A stretch of 64,000 nt of DNA from Parapedobacter pyrenivorans. Its GTDB lineage: Bacteria > Bacteroidota > Bacteroidia > Sphingobacteriales > Sphingobacteriaceae. A program made the translations under genes and the position numbers. The stretch covers positions 62,215 to 126,214 of the forward strand of contig NZ_BMER01000003.1 of assembly GCF_014636865.1 (NCBI RefSeq), in the 5' to 3' direction. This document shows, in pieces, positions 9,274 to 18,215 of this stretch. Numbering within the stretch: position 1 is the first letter of the stretch; every line of letters starts with the position of its first letter. The notes beneath the pieces were generated by a model. The model saw nothing but the letters and a program-made list of their open reading frames with translations. It was not told the origin of the DNA and did not search any database.

Positions 9274-10281
9274 TTATGTTAGTTTATCAGCCAATAATTT
9301 CATTTCTGCCGAAGGTGACCGATGCTGATACAGCACATTATATACCGCATTGCAGATAGGCAGTTCGATATCATATTTCAAGCAAATCTGTTGAATGCAA
9401 TTTGATGCATGATATCCTTCGGCCACCATATTCATTTCCAACTGTGCCGATTTGGCGGAATAGCCTTTGCCAATCATATTTCCAAAAGTACGATTACGGC
9501 TGAATTGAGAATAGGCGGTTACCAATAAATCCCCCAAATAAGCCGATTCTTTGATGTCACGCGCTATCGGGTGAACGACATTCACAAAATGCGACATTTC
9601 CCGGATTGCATTTGACACCAGTACGGCTTGAAAATTATCTCCAAACCCTACGCCGCGGCATATGCCGCCCGCCACCGCATAAATATTTTTAAGCACCGCT
9701 GCATATTCCGTTCCATAGATATCGTCCGAAACATTGGTTTTAATATAACGGGTGCTAATTAATGCTGCCACCGATGCCGCTACCTCCACACTCTGGGAGG
9801 CCACGGTGAGGTATGACAATTTTTCGAGCGATACTTCTTCCGCATGGCAGGGGCCACCGATAACGGCAATATTTTCTATGGGTATTTGGTATTGTTCCTG
9901 AAGGTAGTCACCGACAATCTGATTTTCGTCGGGCACAATGCCCTTGATAGCCGATACGACAATCTTTCCCGCCAGCATCTCGGCAGTGACGCCCGTCAAG
10001 GCGTCCTTTAAAAAAGCAGCGGGTGTATTCAGGATGACGATATCGCTGTGTGTGATAACCGCACAAACATCTGCGTGGATATTACGTTTAGGGATGTTGA
10101 TGGTTACGGCGCTGAGGTAATTGGGATTATGCTTGTATGTACGGATATAGTCGGCCGTTTCGCCATTACGCACCCACCAGTGGACCGCTTTATCAACTTC
10201 ATTATCGCCCAGCATTTTAATCATCGCTGTGGCCCAACTGCCGCTTCCGACTACCCCAACCGTTCGTTTTATTAAATCCAT
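9274..10281 (-). CDS. gpsA: NAD(P)H-dependent glycerol-3-phosphate dehydrogenase
   Basis: GpsA reduces dihydroxyacetone phosphate to sn-glycerol 3-phosphate, the backbone for phospholipids. The 335-residue protein has the Rossmann motif VGVVGSGSWATAM (9-21), the GGPCHAEEV segment and the catalytic-lysine region EYAAVLKNIYAVAGG near residue 190. The ATG at 10281 gives an N-terminus typical of Bacteroidota GpsA. It is the first gene of a tightly spaced run (gpsA, ggt, hemF, two M16 genes), so lipid and haem synthesis share a transcript with peptide degradation. plsY, the next step in phosphatidic acid synthesis, is elsewhere in the window (37.6 kb). Confidence 0.96.
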   Translation of the reverse strand: MDLIKRTVGVVGSGSWATAMIKMLGDNEVDKAVHWWVRNGETADYIRTYKHNPNYLSAVTINIPKRNIHADVCAVITHSDIVILNTPAAFLKDALTGVTAEMLAGKIVVSAIKGIVPDENQIVGDYLQEQYQIPIENIAVIGGPCHAEEVSLEKLSYLTVASQSVEVAASVAALISTRYIKTNVSDDIYGTEYAAVLKNIYAVAGGICRGVGFGDNFQAVLVSNAIREMSHFVNVVHPIARDIKESAYLGDLLVTAYSQFSRNRTFGNMIGKGYSAKSAQLEMNMVAEGYHASNCIQQICLKYDIELPICNAVYNVLYQHRSPSAEMKLLADKLT

Positions 10282-10348
10282 CGCTTACTTAATATACCGA
10301 TATTGAAAATTGGTAACTGGTCAGCGCTTCTCGAATGCCTGTCGCTAA

Positions 10349-10381
10349 CAAAAAAGCCCCTCAATTGGACATCAAGAGGCT
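10349..10381 (-). terminator. Rho-independent terminator after tRNA-Arg
   Basis: On the minus strand AGCCTCTTGA and TTGAGGGGCT form a 10-bp stem (some G-U pairs) with a 7-base loop, followed by six T. It starts 4 bases after the tRNA 3' end. Confidence 0.85.
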
Positions 10382-10384
10382 AGT

Positions 10385-10461
10385 TGGTACGCCAATCAGG
10401 ATTCGAACCTGAGACCGACGGTTTAGAAAACCGTTGCTCTATCCAGCTGAGCTATTGGCGC
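10385..10461 (-). tRNA. tRNA-Arg (anticodon UCU)
   Basis: A complete cloverleaf of 77 bases. The acceptor stem is GCGCCAA/TTGGCGT (the outer pair is G-U), the anticodon stem ACGGT/ACCGT encloses loop TTTCTAA with anticodon TCT, and the T-arm has GGTTCGAATCC. The 3' CCA is encoded (10387-10385). It reads AGA and AGG codons. It has its own promoter upstream and a strong terminator directly downstream. Confidence 0.97.
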
Positions 10462-10475
10462 ATCCAATTTCGGTG

Positions 10476-10506
10476 CAAATTTAGGTAAATTTGTTAGAAT
10501 TGTAAA
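10476..10506 (-). promoter_or_regulatory. Promoter of tRNA-Arg
   Basis: On the minus strand TAAATTTG (10483-10476) matches TAnnTTTG, with TTT at 10506-10504 after a 20-base spacer. It is 14 bases before the tRNA 5' end. Confidence 0.65.
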
Positions 10507-10535
10507 CTATTGTCTTCTTTTCTCTATGTAGCGAA

Positions 10536-10556
10536 CAAAAAAAAGCGATTACCGCT
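10536..10556 (-). terminator. Possible terminator of the RND efflux operon
   Basis: A short stem AGCG/CGCT with 5-base loop followed by eight T on the minus strand, about 20 bases after the last efflux gene. The stem is weak, but position and U-tract fit an intrinsic terminator. Confidence 0.45.
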
Positions 10557-10574
10557 GGTTATGTACCTGATTAT

Positions 10575-11684
10575 TTACTTGATTATCGTGCCCACTTTGA
10601 TTTCAGCCGAAGGCTTTAAAAGAATGCTGTCCTGAGGGGAAATGTCGCCAAATACTTCGGTAAGACTGTCCAATCGGACACCTTCCGTTACAGGGATACG
10701 TCTGATTTCTCCAGCATTCCATGTCATGATATAGGTTCCGGACTGTGTGTTCAGCAGACTTTTACCGGGCACCCAATAGGAAGGACTATGGCGCTGTAAG
10801 GTTAGTTTTGCCTGTGCATATTCTCCCCCCTGTAATTGGCCCAAGGAATTATTGACGTCAAACTCCAATGTAAGGGAGCGGTTTTGTTGGTCGAGCAATC
10901 CAGCCGTGCGGGATAGTACAACACTGAACGTTTTTCCCGGTTGTGAACGCACCGTAAATGTAGCCTGCATATCCTGCTTTACCGACGAGGCGTGTTTTTC
11001 AGGCAGGGATAATGTCAAACGCAACCGATGTCCCTGCGCCACCATAAACAATGGCACGTTAACCCCGGTTCCTGCCATCGCACCGACAGAAACATTCCTT
11101 TCGGTAATCACACCGTCGAAAGGAGCTGTAATACGAAGGTATTGCTGCAGCTGCGAAGCATGGGCAGCTCCGGCTTTGGACGCTTCATAGGCCGATCTTG
11201 TACTTTCCATGGTGCTCTTAGCCCGGTCCAGTTCAATGTGGGCCACCGCTCCTGCTGTTTTAGCAGCATCCACCAAACGGTCATACGCCTGTTTGGCGTA
11301 CAAGTAATCGCTATGTACCTTTTGCGCCATGGATTTATCAGCAAGGTATTGTTGTTCCATCTCCGGGGCTTCCAATACGGCCAAAAGCTGTCCTTTGCGC
11401 ACCCGGTCGCCAAGGTCGACATGCAACTGCTTTACAAATCCCGTAACTTTAGCATATACCGCCACCTGTTCATAGGGTTTAAGTTCGGCCGGAATGGATA
11501 TTTCATATTCGGGGTTGATCAACTGCACAGGAGCCGTGGGGTACGTAGCGGGCTTCACATCCGCGTTCGGCTCTTGTCCTTTTTCCTTCTCGTCTTGAGA
11601 ACATGCGGCGAACAGGAATGTCAACGTGATCGTCATTGCTAGCAGTACCGCGGAAGTCATATTTTTTGAGATGTGTCGAAACAT
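10575..11684 (-). CDS. RND efflux periplasmic adaptor (membrane fusion) lipoprotein
   Basis: A 369-residue HlyD/AcrA-type adaptor linking an inner-membrane RND pump to an outer-membrane channel. The N-terminus has a signal sequence with a lipobox ending at Cys about residue 29 (FLFAACSQ), so it should be anchored by lipid. It is followed by a lipoyl/barrel-sandwich half-motif (VYAKVTGFVKQLHVDLGDRVRKGQLLAVLEAPE), a helical hairpin rich in Ala/Gln, the second lipoyl half (APFDGVITERNVSVGAMAG) and beta-barrel and membrane-proximal domains. It is the last gene of a TolC-AcrB-AcrA-like operon, 23 bases after the pump gene. The substrate class cannot be read from sequence. Confidence 0.93.
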   Translation of the reverse strand: MFRHISKNMTSAVLLAMTITLTFLFAACSQDEKEKGQEPNADVKPATYPTAPVQLINPEYEISIPAELKPYEQVAVYAKVTGFVKQLHVDLGDRVRKGQLLAVLEAPEMEQQYLADKSMAQKVHSDYLYAKQAYDRLVDAAKTAGAVAHIELDRAKSTMESTRSAYEASKAGAAHASQLQQYLRITAPFDGVITERNVSVGAMAGTGVNVPLFMVAQGHRLRLTLSLPEKHASSVKQDMQATFTVRSQPGKTFSVVLSRTAGLLDQQNRSLTLEFDVNNSLGQLQGGEYAQAKLTLQRHSPSYWVPGKSLLNTQSGTYIMTWNAGEIRRIPVTEGVRLDSLTEVFGDISPQDSILLKPSAEIKVGTIIK

Positions 11685-11707
11685 TGTCGTGTTATTTTAA
11701 GTTTTTG

Positions 11708-14700
11708 CTATATCGTTTGTTGTTCTGAATAATACTTGCTCGCCTTATCATCCGGGTCTAACGACGGGCTGATGATTGAGGTCCTTGACATCAGGGAAGA
11801 AAAGAAATGCGGAATCAACACCAGAATGGTTACCGTGGAGGCAATAAGTCCGCCAATAACAGCCCTGCCAAGCGGAGCCACCTGTTCTGCTCCATCGCCC
11901 ACGCCCATTGCCATCGGCAGCATGCCGGCAAGCATCGCTGCGGCAGTCATCAATATCGGCCTCAATCTGGAAGAAGCTGCCAGCCTTGCCGCATTGGCGG
12001 GCTTAAGTGCCAATTGCCTCCGGTGATATTCGGCTTGGTTAACCAGCAGTACCGCGTTCGATACCGACACGCCAAGCGACATGATAATCCCCATGTACGA
12101 TTGGAGATTGAGCGTACTGCCGGTAAGGACAAGCATGAGCAGACTTCCGGCAATTACCGCAGGTAATACCGATAGAATGATTAATGGCACTTTAACGGAC
12201 TGATAGTACGCCGATAGCATCAAGAATATGGCAATGACCGCCACGCCTAGACCCGCCAAAAGACTACCCAATGTATCATTCAGCAACTGCAGGGTCCCTG
12301 CTGTCCAAACGGTGGTTCCGCGGGGCGGTTCTCCAGCATCTACAATAGCCCGGCCAACCGCTCCCGAAGCCGTGCCCAGATCCTTTCCATATACGTTGGC
12401 CACCACGGTTACATAACGGTTAGGTCCCTTACGGTTTACTTGTGCAGGTGTGGTAATCCTACGTATCGTTGCCACATCGTCCAATACGGGGCGGAGGCTT
12501 CCTGTTTTCAACGGTAACGAGCGCAATCGCTCTTCCGAGGCCATGATTCCCTCCGGTATCTGCACCTGCGTTTGGAATACCAATCCGGACCCCGGATCTA
12601 CCCAAAGGTTCTTGTCGGTAAAACGTGTGGATGAAGTAGCCGTGACGAGACTCCGTGTAACGTCCTGCATAGTCAGTCCGAACTGCCCTGCGAGATCACG
12701 GTTGACCTCGATTTCCAATGTAGGATAGGCTAGCGCTTCGACAATACGGACATCCCTTAAATAGGGAACCTTTTTTAAGTTGGTCTCAATTTTTGACGCA
12801 TGAGCAAATGCAGCGTCTACCTGGTTTGCCCCCACTTTTACTTCAATGGGTGTCATAGCTCCTTGCCCCATAATCTTTTCGGTTAGCTCCATCGGTTCAA
12901 AATTGAACCGCACTTCGGGATACTTTTCAGCAATCGAATTCCTGATGCGTTCCTTTAGGTCTTCCATCGAACCGACGTAAACATCCTGATTAACGGACAC
13001 TTGTAGTAAAGCTTCATGTGAGGCACTGGTAAAAAGAAAAATGGGGTTGATCGGAGACGCGGCCGGGTGCACGCCTACAAATGCCGAGGTGATGTTCAAC
13101 CCTTGATCAGGAACCTGCTTGCCGATATCCTCTGTGATATCCCTGACCAATTGCTCAGTCTTTTCAAGGCTGCTGCCCTGTGGAGCCTGTATACGCAGTT
13201 GGAAATCTCCGCTGTTTGAAACCGGCATCACATCGGTGCCGACCACGTTCAACAACATGGCGGCAATGCCCCCCGCTACCATAATGTACACAACGAAAAG
13301 TGGAAGTGATTTGGTCGACCATTTACGCATCCGGTAGGAATAATTCACCCGGAACCTTTCAAAGAACACCCGCTTTCTGGGTGCAGTGGTTTCCCTGTTG
13401 TGTTTGTTCTTCATCATCCAATTTGCCAGTATCGGCACAAAGGTTTGCGAGGCTAAAAAAGACGCCACCATTGCAAAAGCGACCGCCATGGACAAGGGCA
13501 TGAACATGTCTTTTGGGATACCGGTCATAATAAAAGCAGGTGTTAGCACCGCAAGGATACAGAGCAATATCAACAGTTTGGGAACGGAGATTTCAAGAAG
13601 CGCATCCAGAATGGCGCGCTGTTTATTTTTTCCGATTTCCATATGCTGGTGGATGTTCTCAATCGTTACCGTGGCCTCATCAACCAGGATACCGATGGAT
13701 AAAGCAAGGCCGCTCAATGTCATGATATTAATGGTCTGCCCAAAAAGGTGCAGTGCCGTAACCGCCGAAAGGATAGCAATGGGAATCGTGAATACCACGA
13801 TTAGGGCTCCACGGGTGTCTCCAAGAAATAATAGGATCACCAATCCGGTGAAAACAGCACCCAAGATGCCCTCAAGAATCAGGTTTGACAGCGACCGTTC
13901 AATGTATTGCGACTGGTCGAACTCGTAACGGACATCCACATCCTCCGGCAGCTGTTCTTTCAGCAAGGGCAGGGATGACTTCAGATTCTCCACCACGTCC
14001 AACGTCGAAGCATCCGCCTTTTTGATGATGGGCAGGTAAACCGAACGCTTACCGTTGATTAGCGCATAGCCGACAGTCTGGTCGGCACCATCCATTACGC
14101 TGGCAACATCCCGCACATATACCGTATGGTTTTCCCTTGTTTTTACCGGTGTATTCAAAAATTCCTCCGGCCCTTTGGCGATGGAATTTATCGGAGCCAT
14201 CAGGTTTTCATCGCCAATGCGGATGTTTCCGGCTGGCGAGGGAAGGCTGTTCCTGGCAATAGCTGCCGTGATGTCTTCCGGATTTAACCCGTTGGCCTGC
14301 ATGGCTTCGGGATCAACATTGATGACAATGGAACGGATATTACCACCGAACGGAGCCGGAGAAGTGATGCCGGGAATTTCAACGAACATGGGTCTTATCC
14401 GGGTAATGGCAAGCGTTTGCAACTCATTGACCGAACGTTGGTCACTCTCAAACACAAGTTGGCCAACGGGAAGCGAACTGCCGTCAAATCGTACAACCAT
14501 GGGAGGAACGGCGCCCGGAGGCAAAAATCCCATTGCTCTTGAAACCGACGTGGAGACCTCACCGGCAGCTTGCGCCATATCAGTTCCGGGATAAAAGGTC
14601 AATTTCATGAGGGTTAGTCCCTGCACGCTTTTGAAATCAATGTTCTTTACCCCACTTACAAATAGCAGTACCTTTTGGAACTCATTGGCCATGAAGCCAT

Positions 14701-14878
14701 CCATATAGGATGGCGACAGCCCGCCATAAGGCATGGCGATATACACTGCGGGTAATTCCACTTCAGGAAAAATGTCTATGTTTATTTTTTTTATCGTGCT
14801 GTAGGAAAAGAAAGCTATCGCCAATAGCACGACCATGATGGCAACCGGCTTTCTTAATGCAAATCTTATCAGGTTCAT
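11708..14878 (-). CDS. RND multidrug-type efflux pump, inner-membrane subunit
   Basis: A 1056-residue AcrB-like resistance-nodulation-division transporter that uses the proton gradient to export substrates. The predicted layout is one N-terminal membrane helix (KPVAIMVVLLAIAFFSY), a large periplasmic loop, six helices, a second periplasmic loop and five or six helices. Helix 4 has Ile-Leu-Val-Asp-Glu-Ala, where the aspartate is a proton-relay residue (the usual motif is Asp-Asp). Lack of the methionine and charged residues typical of Cus metal pumps favours a hydrophobic or amphiphilic drug-type (HAE1) substrate, but this is inference. It sits between the TolC-like gene (9 bases) and the adaptor gene (23 bases). 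Confidence 0.95.
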   Translation of the reverse strand: MNLIRFALRKPVAIMVVLLAIAFFSYSTIKKINIDIFPEVELPAVYIAMPYGGLSPSYMDGFMANEFQKVLLFVSGVKNIDFKSVQGLTLMKLTFYPGTDMAQAAGEVSTSVSRAMGFLPPGAVPPMVVRFDGSSLPVGQLVFESDQRSVNELQTLAITRIRPMFVEIPGITSPAPFGGNIRSIVINVDPEAMQANGLNPEDITAAIARNSLPSPAGNIRIGDENLMAPINSIAKGPEEFLNTPVKTRENHTVYVRDVASVMDGADQTVGYALINGKRSVYLPIIKKADASTLDVVENLKSSLPLLKEQLPEDVDVRYEFDQSQYIERSLSNLILEGILGAVFTGLVILLFLGDTRGALIVVFTIPIAILSAVTALHLFGQTINIMTLSGLALSIGILVDEATVTIENIHQHMEIGKNKQRAILDALLEISVPKLLILLCILAVLTPAFIMTGIPKDMFMPLSMAVAFAMVASFLASQTFVPILANWMMKNKHNRETTAPRKRVFFERFRVNYSYRMRKWSTKSLPLFVVYIMVAGGIAAMLLNVVGTDVMPVSNSGDFQLRIQAPQGSSLEKTEQLVRDITEDIGKQVPDQGLNITSAFVGVHPAASPINPIFLFTSASHEALLQVSVNQDVYVGSMEDLKERIRNSIAEKYPEVRFNFEPMELTEKIMGQGAMTPIEVKVGANQVDAAFAHASKIETNLKKVPYLRDVRIVEALAYPTLEIEVNRDLAGQFGLTMQDVTRSLVTATSSTRFTDKNLWVDPGSGLVFQTQVQIPEGIMASEERLRSLPLKTGSLRPVLDDVATIRRITTPAQVNRKGPNRYVTVVANVYGKDLGTASGAVGRAIVDAGEPPRGTTVWTAGTLQLLNDTLGSLLAGLGVAVIAIFLMLSAYYQSVKVPLIILSVLPAVIAGSLLMLVLTGSTLNLQSYMGIIMSLGVSVSNAVLLVNQAEYHRRQLALKPANAARLAASSRLRPILMTAAAMLAGMLPMAMGVGDGAEQVAPLGRAVIGGLIASTVTILVLIPHFFSSLMSRTSIISPSLDPDDKASKYYSEQQTI

Positions 14879-14887
14879 GCGTAGTTA

Positions 14888-16273
14888 TTAAAGGTTATTA
14901 AACAGAAAATTGAAATCGGCGGTGAGTTCCGCCTCGTAAGCAAGCAGCATCCAATAATCACGCGAGGCCTCGATATAGACGCTTTCTGCCTGTTCCAGCA
15001 AACGGCGTATCTGTAGGAGTTCACTCAGCGTGATAAGCCCGCTTTTATACCTCGCCAGGTACATATCGTATGCATCCTGCGATTGCTTTACAGCGAGCCC
15101 TGTTTTTCTGAGCTGCTCCTCTTGTTGCTGGATTTTTGCCCGTGATGCAGATACGTCGGCCTGTATGGATTGCTCGTATTGCGAATGGAGTAACTTCGCA
15201 CTTCTTGCTTTCTTAAAAAGCTCCTCTCCTTTCAGCTTGTTGGTATAGAGATCCGTCATGTTCCAGGTGATGCCGATACCCACAAGCATATTGCTGGTGG
15301 AATTGTTAAACCCTGCATTCCAAGCACCCGATACATATCCATTGGGGTTAATACCGGTACCGCGGTAGGCATAGCCCCCTAATACACGGAAAGAAGGCAA
15401 TGCCGATCTTTTTTGCGCCTCCCCGCTGAGGTTATGGTATCGTGACTGCATGTCTAATGCATCCAATATCGGATGCGAAGGGTTTCCGGTGTTTACTCCC
15501 TTTGGCTGATTTACCGCCGGATGACTGAAACGGATGACAGACGCTGTGTAATCAATGGTATCGTCGCCATACAGTTCCGAAAGCTTGATAGCTGATGCCA
15601 CCCGATACCCCAACCATTTCTCACGTTCACCCAGTGCCTGCACATACGAAGCGGATGCAAGCAGGCTGTCTGCCGCAGGTATTAGGCCAGCCGCCGAAAG
15701 ACCGGCCGTAATGGCCCGTATGGTGTTGAGGCGATTTACATTTTTTTCCGTCCATGTCAGTTTCGCATGGTGAAATAAAACGGCAATGTACCGTTCGGAT
15801 AGTGCTTTTTTGAGGTTAAGTAGATAAGCATCCTTTTCGCTTACGGTTTTACGAAACAGGGTAGCTGCGGCCTCGCTTTCCTTGCGCAGCCTTCCAAAAG
15901 AAAACAACTCCCATTCTATGGTAGCGGAGCCGAAACTATTGGCTGCCATAGCGCTGCCGGTCAACGCATTGATCTGCCCGCTTACATTGAAGAAACCAGG
16001 CTGCGGAAAAAATGCCCCAGCACTACCTTCATAGGTACCATAAGTATGTTGTACCTGTGTTTTTACCTGTGGTAGCATTTCGCTCTTTATTGCGCGTTCA
16101 TGGAGCTTTGCAGCGTCAATTGCAGAGATTTTTGCACTTACACCGGGATAGTTCCTTTCGACTGTTGGCCATAAACTGCCCAATGTATTCTCCTGTTTTA
16201 GCTGTGCATATAATGGAGATATAGCAGCGATAGCAAAGCATGTCATGATGGCGACGAAAATATGCTTTATCAT
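14888..16273 (-). CDS. TolC-like outer-membrane efflux channel
   Basis: A 461-residue outer-membrane factor of the TolC/OEP family. An N-terminal signal peptide (about 1-23, ending SPLYAQ) is followed by two repeats of long alpha-helical hairpins and short beta segments, visible as Ala/Gln/Leu-rich heptad stretches around residues 55-200 and 290-440. It should form a trimeric channel docking to the RND pump and adaptor encoded just downstream (9-base and 23-base gaps). The order channel-pump-adaptor is common in Bacteroidota. Confidence 0.93.
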   Translation of the reverse strand: MIKHIFVAIMTCFAIAAISPLYAQLKQENTLGSLWPTVERNYPGVSAKISAIDAAKLHERAIKSEMLPQVKTQVQHTYGTYEGSAGAFFPQPGFFNVSGQINALTGSAMAANSFGSATIEWELFSFGRLRKESEAAATLFRKTVSEKDAYLLNLKKALSERYIAVLFHHAKLTWTEKNVNRLNTIRAITAGLSAAGLIPAADSLLASASYVQALGEREKWLGYRVASAIKLSELYGDDTIDYTASVIRFSHPAVNQPKGVNTGNPSHPILDALDMQSRYHNLSGEAQKRSALPSFRVLGGYAYRGTGINPNGYVSGAWNAGFNNSTSNMLVGIGITWNMTDLYTNKLKGEELFKKARSAKLLHSQYEQSIQADVSASRAKIQQQEEQLRKTGLAVKQSQDAYDMYLARYKSGLITLSELLQIRRLLEQAESVYIEASRDYWMLLAYEAELTADFNFLFNNL

Positions 16274-16388
16274 ATTCGTATAAAGTTTTTGAGAGGTCGC
16301 AGCCGACCTCCGATTGAAATGAAAACAATAGCAATGTTACCTAATGCCACGTCGTAGCAATTAGGAGAAAAGGAAAGTCAGAAGGGTA

Positions 16389-16784
16389 TTAAATGATGAG
16401 TTTCTGGTACTGAAGAAAGATGGGTAAAGTACCAGGGATTTTTAGGCTTCCATAAAGGGGATGTGATTGTTCGTTGCGCCAGGTATAACCAGGCAGAAAA
16501 AGGAAAGTCACCACGAGAATGGCGATGGGTAACCAGTCATTCGTTTGAAAAGAAGTGGTTGGGGAGATTTTTGTATCCGCAGTTTCTCCTACCACGCATC
16601 GTTCTGAGCCGACGACATCGTTTTTTTTAACTAAGCCCTGTTCCGTATTAGCCGGAATACCGGCTAGGCTTTTGATGCTGCTTTTCACCGGACAGGATGT
16701 GAGCAATACCAAAACCACGACAATGCATACAAAAAGGCACCGCTGTGAGTATTCCTTGGTATTTGACAATGTCCAGTCCATCAA
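16389..16784 (-). CDS. Hypothetical small membrane/lipoprotein upstream of the efflux operon
   Basis: A 131-residue protein of unknown function. It has an N-terminal hydrophobic segment ending in a possible lipobox (VLVLLTSC, Cys about residue 31) and a second membrane segment WLPIAILVVTFLFLPGY near residues 85-101. I recognise no family. It is on the same strand and 115 bases upstream of the TolC-like gene, so it may be the first gene of the efflux operon and could modify or localise the pump. Spacing and membrane character support a real gene. The absence of a known domain keeps confidence moderate. Confidence 0.6.
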   Translation of the reverse strand: MMDWTLSNTKEYSQRCLFVCIVVVLVLLTSCPVKSSIKSLAGIPANTEQGLVKKNDVVGSERCVVGETADTKISPTTSFQTNDWLPIAILVVTFLFLPGYTWRNEQSHPLYGSLKIPGTLPIFLQYQKLII

Positions 16785-16869
16785 TCCGCGAATTTAGCCT
16801 TATTTAGTTAAGGACAAAAAAAACAGCTTACCATTCATATTATTTTTACATTCTAACTATTCCTACATA

Positions 16870-17238
16870 CTATTTTGCCCTAATAGCTTTACGGTGGGAC
16901 ATTCCCCACTGCAATAATTGTTCGGCTACAGGAACGAAAGACTTTCCGTATTCAGTCATGGTGTATTCTACGGTAACAGGTTTGGTGTCGTGGACAATAT
17001 GTTTGACAAGTCTATTCATTTCTAAATCCTTTAACTCTTTGGATAGCATTTTACCCGAAATGCCGGGTATCCCTCTAACCATTTCCATAAAGCAATTTTT
17101 GTCATTAGCTTTTATGGTTAGGTATAGCAAAATCATCAATTTCCATTTTCCGCCCCAAATTTCGATACTATCTCTTAACGCCAACATTGCTTCATTACAA
17201 TCTTCAGGCGACACATTTTTTCTCGATTTAATCTTCAT
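16870..17238 (-). CDS. HxlR-family winged-helix transcriptional regulator
   Basis: A 122-residue HxlR/DUF24 regulator. The core CNEAMLALRDSIEIWGGKWKLMILLYL near residues 12-38 carries the conserved cysteine found in many redox- or electrophile-sensing members, followed by the MVRGIPGISGKMLSKELKDLEMNRLV recognition region. The ATG at 17238 is chosen over an upstream GTG because the upstream stretch overlaps a repeated GTTACC operator. It is divergent from an NAD(P)-binding protein gene, 99 bases apart, the usual arrangement for an HxlR repressor and its target. The pair is visibly AT-richer than the genes beyond tRNA-Ser, suggesting acquisition. Confidence 0.92.
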   Translation of the reverse strand: MKIKSRKNVSPEDCNEAMLALRDSIEIWGGKWKLMILLYLTIKANDKNCFMEMVRGIPGISGKMLSKELKDLEMNRLVKHIVHDTKPVTVEYTMTEYGKSFVPVAEQLLQWGMSHRKAIRAK

Positions 17239-17248
17239 TATCAATATA

Positions 17249-17272
17249 GTTACCTTTTGGTAATTAGTTACC
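17249..17272. promoter_or_regulatory. Probable HxlR operator
   Basis: Three half-sites in 24 bases: GTTACC (17249-17254), GGTAAT (17259-17264) and GTTACC (17267-17272), forming two overlapping inverted repeats. It lies between the divergent HxlR and NAD(P)-binding genes, where the regulator should act. Confidence 0.65.
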
Positions 17273-17336
17273 AATGGTTAATCCTTTACAAAATTACACG
17301 AAATGACCCCGAACTTTGCCCACAAAACAAAATAAC

Positions 17337-17975
17337 ATGACAATTACAATTTTTGGAGTAACAGGAAGGATGCAGCAGTTGTTGGTGCAACAAGCTCTTG
17401 ACAAAGGGTACAGGGTAGTCGGCTACGCACGGACACCTTCCAGAATGACAATTCAACACCCTAATCTAATCCTGAAAAAAGGAACGATGCTTGATAGAAC
17501 GACAATTGAAGAGGCTATACAAGGTAGTGATGTCGTAATAGAAACAGTGGGTTGCGTGAGCGAGGGAACAAAACTCATTATTCAAGCCATGAAAAAATTC
17601 AACGTAAAACGTCTTATTGTCGTTTCAACCTCAAACGCCAGGGACGGCAAAGATTTGCCTGACAAAAAATTCACTCTGCTGCTTGGAATGACGAGAGGGG
17701 CATTGAAACTCTTGGGATTGTTCCACAGACAGTATCGTAATGCTGTTTATGAACTTCGTAAGATAGCCGGAATGGTGCGAAATTCTGATTTGGATTGGAC
17801 GTTGGTAAGAGTTGCAGGGTTGACAAACAAAGCTAAATCCAACGATGTCAAGTCGGGATATCTGGGCCAAGGAATCATCAGTTTTTCTACTTCCCGTGCG
17901 GATATGGCGGACTTTCTTTTGCAACAAGTAACGGATAAAACGTACATACGGCAGGCACCAGCGATTAGTAGCTAA
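17337..17975 (+). CDS. NAD(P)-binding (atypical SDR / NmrA-like) protein
   Basis: A 212-residue protein with a Rossmann fold of the NAD(P)H-binding/NmrA-like type. The dinucleotide motif is Ile-Phe-Gly-Val-Thr-Gly-Arg-Met near the N-terminus (ITIFGVTGRMQQLLV), and VVIETVGCVSEGT and LIVVSTSNARDGK follow as expected for strands 4 and 5. Members are putative quinone or flavin-type reductases. The ATG at 17337 is preferred to an in-frame TTG at 17316, which overlaps a -7-like element (GAACTTTG, 17311-17318). HxlR regulators often control such reductases in response to quinones or aldehydes, so a detoxification role is plausible. Confidence 0.85.
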   Translation: MTITIFGVTGRMQQLLVQQALDKGYRVVGYARTPSRMTIQHPNLILKKGTMLDRTTIEEAIQGSDVVIETVGCVSEGTKLIIQAMKKFNVKRLIVVSTSNARDGKDLPDKKFTLLLGMTRGALKLLGLFHRQYRNAVYELRKIAGMVRNSDLDWTLVRVAGLTNKAKSNDVKSGYLGQGIISFSTSRADMADFLLQQVTDKTYIRQAPAISS

Positions 17976-17997
17976 ACAAATCTAAAAAGCTACTAGC

Positions 17998-18100
17998 CAA
18001 AATAAGCGTCGTGGGCATCTATCCATAGCCAGGGATTGGCTACGTCGCTCACTCCCCGCACACGTGGCCGCAGCCATCCCTTGCTGGGGGAGGCTACAAT
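17998..18100. other. Unexplained GC-rich, self-complementary spacer
   Basis: Between the NAD(P)-binding gene and the tRNA-Ser terminator lies a GC-rich stretch unlike the AT-rich DNA to its left. It contains a hairpin TAGCCA/TGGCTA (18026-18042), and AGGGATTGGCT (18031-18041) can instead pair with AGCCATCCCT (18072-18081), so two folds compete. GGCTAC occurs twice (18038-18043 and 18092-18097). No convincing protein is encoded. It may be a dispersed repeat, a remnant of an integrated element at the tRNA 3' side, or an RNA. Confidence 0.35.
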
Positions 18101-18181
18101 CAAAATCGAGCCATTCGCTTCGCTTATTTCTTTTTTCATTTTCTGCTTTTGTCTGAGCACACTCACAAAATTCTGAAAACG

Positions 18182-18204
18182 AAAAAACCCCGCTATTGCG
18201 GGGC
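18182..18204 (-). terminator. Rho-independent terminator after tRNA-Ser
   Basis: On the minus strand CCCCGC/GCGGGG with loop AATA, followed by six T, 13 bases after the tRNA. Confidence 0.92.
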
Positions 18205-18215
18205 TTTATTTGGGC

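Noticed and set aside
13386-13928. Long plus-strand open frame (180 codons) inside the RND pump gene.
   Set aside because: Antisense shadow of a clearly coding minus-strand gene, with codon composition explained by the real frame.
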